Assembly: GCF_003946085.1 (NCBI RefSeq)
Contig: NZ_RHOB01000005.1
Span: 57,716-121,715, forward strand
Direction: 5' to 3'
DNA from: Levilactobacillus angrenensis
GTDB lineage: Bacteria > Bacillota > Bacilli > Lactobacillales > Lactobacillaceae
DNA length: 64,000 bases
A program made the position numbers and the translations under genes. The notes under the pieces are model-generated. The model was given only the letters and a program-made list of their open reading frames with translations. It was not told where the DNA came from and did not search any database. Positions 63,457 through 64,000 of the stretch are shown here, in pieces (within the stretch, counting starts at the first letter, position 1; each line of letters begins with the position of its first letter).

Positions 63457-63856
63457 GCTTAAATTTACGGCAGACCACCCCCACTTTTGGCCATTTTCCA
63501 ATGCTAAGCGTTGGCCACTGCCCTAGTTCCAGGCTCGGAGAGATCGCGTCCGCCAAAGCTACCTATGCCGCCTACAGCGACCGTTCACTAACCTCCTTTG
63601 TTAACTCCTTAACTAACTTCACTGGTTTAGTATTACACCATGATATTATTTCACCGAAAAGAATTACAGCCAATACCTATCCTCAGTGATTTGGTTCTTT
63701 ACAATCATTGTTCAAATCGTTAATTACTAGTACAAACCCAGTAATAACACTAACACCCCTCCTAGCATTTACGATAGGCTAAACACGTAGATATCGTTAA
63801 CGTTGTCATCAAAAGGGGGAGAGAGAGGCCCGGGCGCACCGGTCCTTTCGTGTAAA
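63457..63856. other. Gene-free region after ssrA
   Basis: No supported gene; AT-rich in its second half. The 3' end of ssrA is a common integration site, and a change in base composition after about 63600 would fit an inserted element, but no att repeat is visible. Confidence 0.4.
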
Positions 63857-64000
63857 ATGAAAACTGAATTCCAGAACACCAAATATTTAGCCCACGCAAT
63901 GAAAAAGATTGCTGAAAAGTATGGTTTTGAGCTGTTTTCCGTTGACCTCATTGCTGCCTTTAACGAATCACCCTATCGGCAATGTCGGCCAAAGACGATA
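63857..64000 (+). CDS. Start of an unknown gene (truncated by the window edge)
   Basis: ATG 63857 opens a frame that runs to the edge: MKTEFQNTKYLAHAMKKIAEKYGFELFSVDLIAAFNESPY. The part is helical and charged with no recognised family. No good ribosome site precedes it (the GGGGGAGAGAGAGG run is more than 20 bases away), so the start is uncertain and ATG 63899 is an alternative. Confidence 0.45.
   Translation, partial: MKTEFQNTKYLAHAMKKIAEKYGFELFSVDLIAAFNESPYRQCRPKTI

Noticed and set aside
63317-63556. Open frame antisense to the end of tmRNA
   Set aside because: It reads through the tRNA-like domain on the wrong strand, a known false-gene pattern, and has no ribosome site.

Overview
The window is chromosomal DNA of a moderately GC-rich Lactobacillaceae, probably of the Levilactobacillus/Lactiplantibacillus type. 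The evidence is the atpBEFHAGDC operon followed by the DUF1146 gene and murA, the tdk-prfA-prmC-sua5-glyA-upp block, MurT/GatD, a WxL/lectin surface protein, DUF2969, YidD, a tmRNA tag ending YALAA, and a D-Ala--D-Ala ligase carrying the Phe seen in vancomycin-resistant lactobacilli. Most genes lie on the minus strand. The species cannot be fixed from sequence alone.

Layout. Positions 1-2000 are the edge of a prophage or integrative element: the end of a Ser-rich anchored protein, a minus-strand small-RNA candidate and a tyrosine integrase. Positions 2050-8150 hold an AI-2E-type permease, DUF1054 and YueI proteins, RarA, a 6S-like RNA (the Lacto-usp arrangement), a small membrane protein, UspA and an Rgg-type regulator. 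Positions 8150-18700 hold a membrane GDPD, Ddl, DUF2785 and SPFH proteins, then cell-shape and wall genes (RodA with a lipoyl-domain protein, DUF2969, YidD, MreB, MurA, DUF1146). Positions 19200-32150 are ATP synthase, upp, glyA, sua5, prmC, prfA and tdk. Positions 32800-40600 hold MurT/GatD (lipid II amidation), a serine hydrolase and a heterodimeric ABC exporter. Positions 41000-45100 hold small unknown genes and a divergent GGDEF/EAL pair. Positions 45100-53100 are the accessory part: a WxL lectin, tRNA-Glu(CTC), tRNA-Gln(CTG), an integrase, a LexA-controlled small protein and a four-gene operon of small secreted proteins, one of which looks like a matrixin that has lost its zinc histidines. 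Positions 53300-64000 hold a YfhO-type protein, Pgi, a GlcU/RbsU transporter, an RlmI-type methyltransferase, a two-component system, tmRNA and the start of an unknown gene.

The most unusual signal is a family of about 180-195 nt intergenic elements (R1: 9881-10072, 32291-32470, 35306-35500, plus deletion derivatives and fragments). Each folds as a long closing helix around three hairpins. The stem sequences differ between copies but stay complementary, while loop and junction bases are conserved. This compensatory pattern implies selection on an RNA or single-stranded DNA structure; I do not recognise the family. A second intergenic family (R2: 16905-17013, 34951-35254, 36847-36935) is partly interleaved with R1.

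Functionally, wall synthesis (Ddl, MurA, RodA, MreB, MurT/GatD, YfhO), energy (F1Fo-ATPase, Pgi) and translation quality control (RF1, PrmC, Sua5, tmRNA) dominate. The accessory genes concern surface display, c-di-GMP and mobile DNA.
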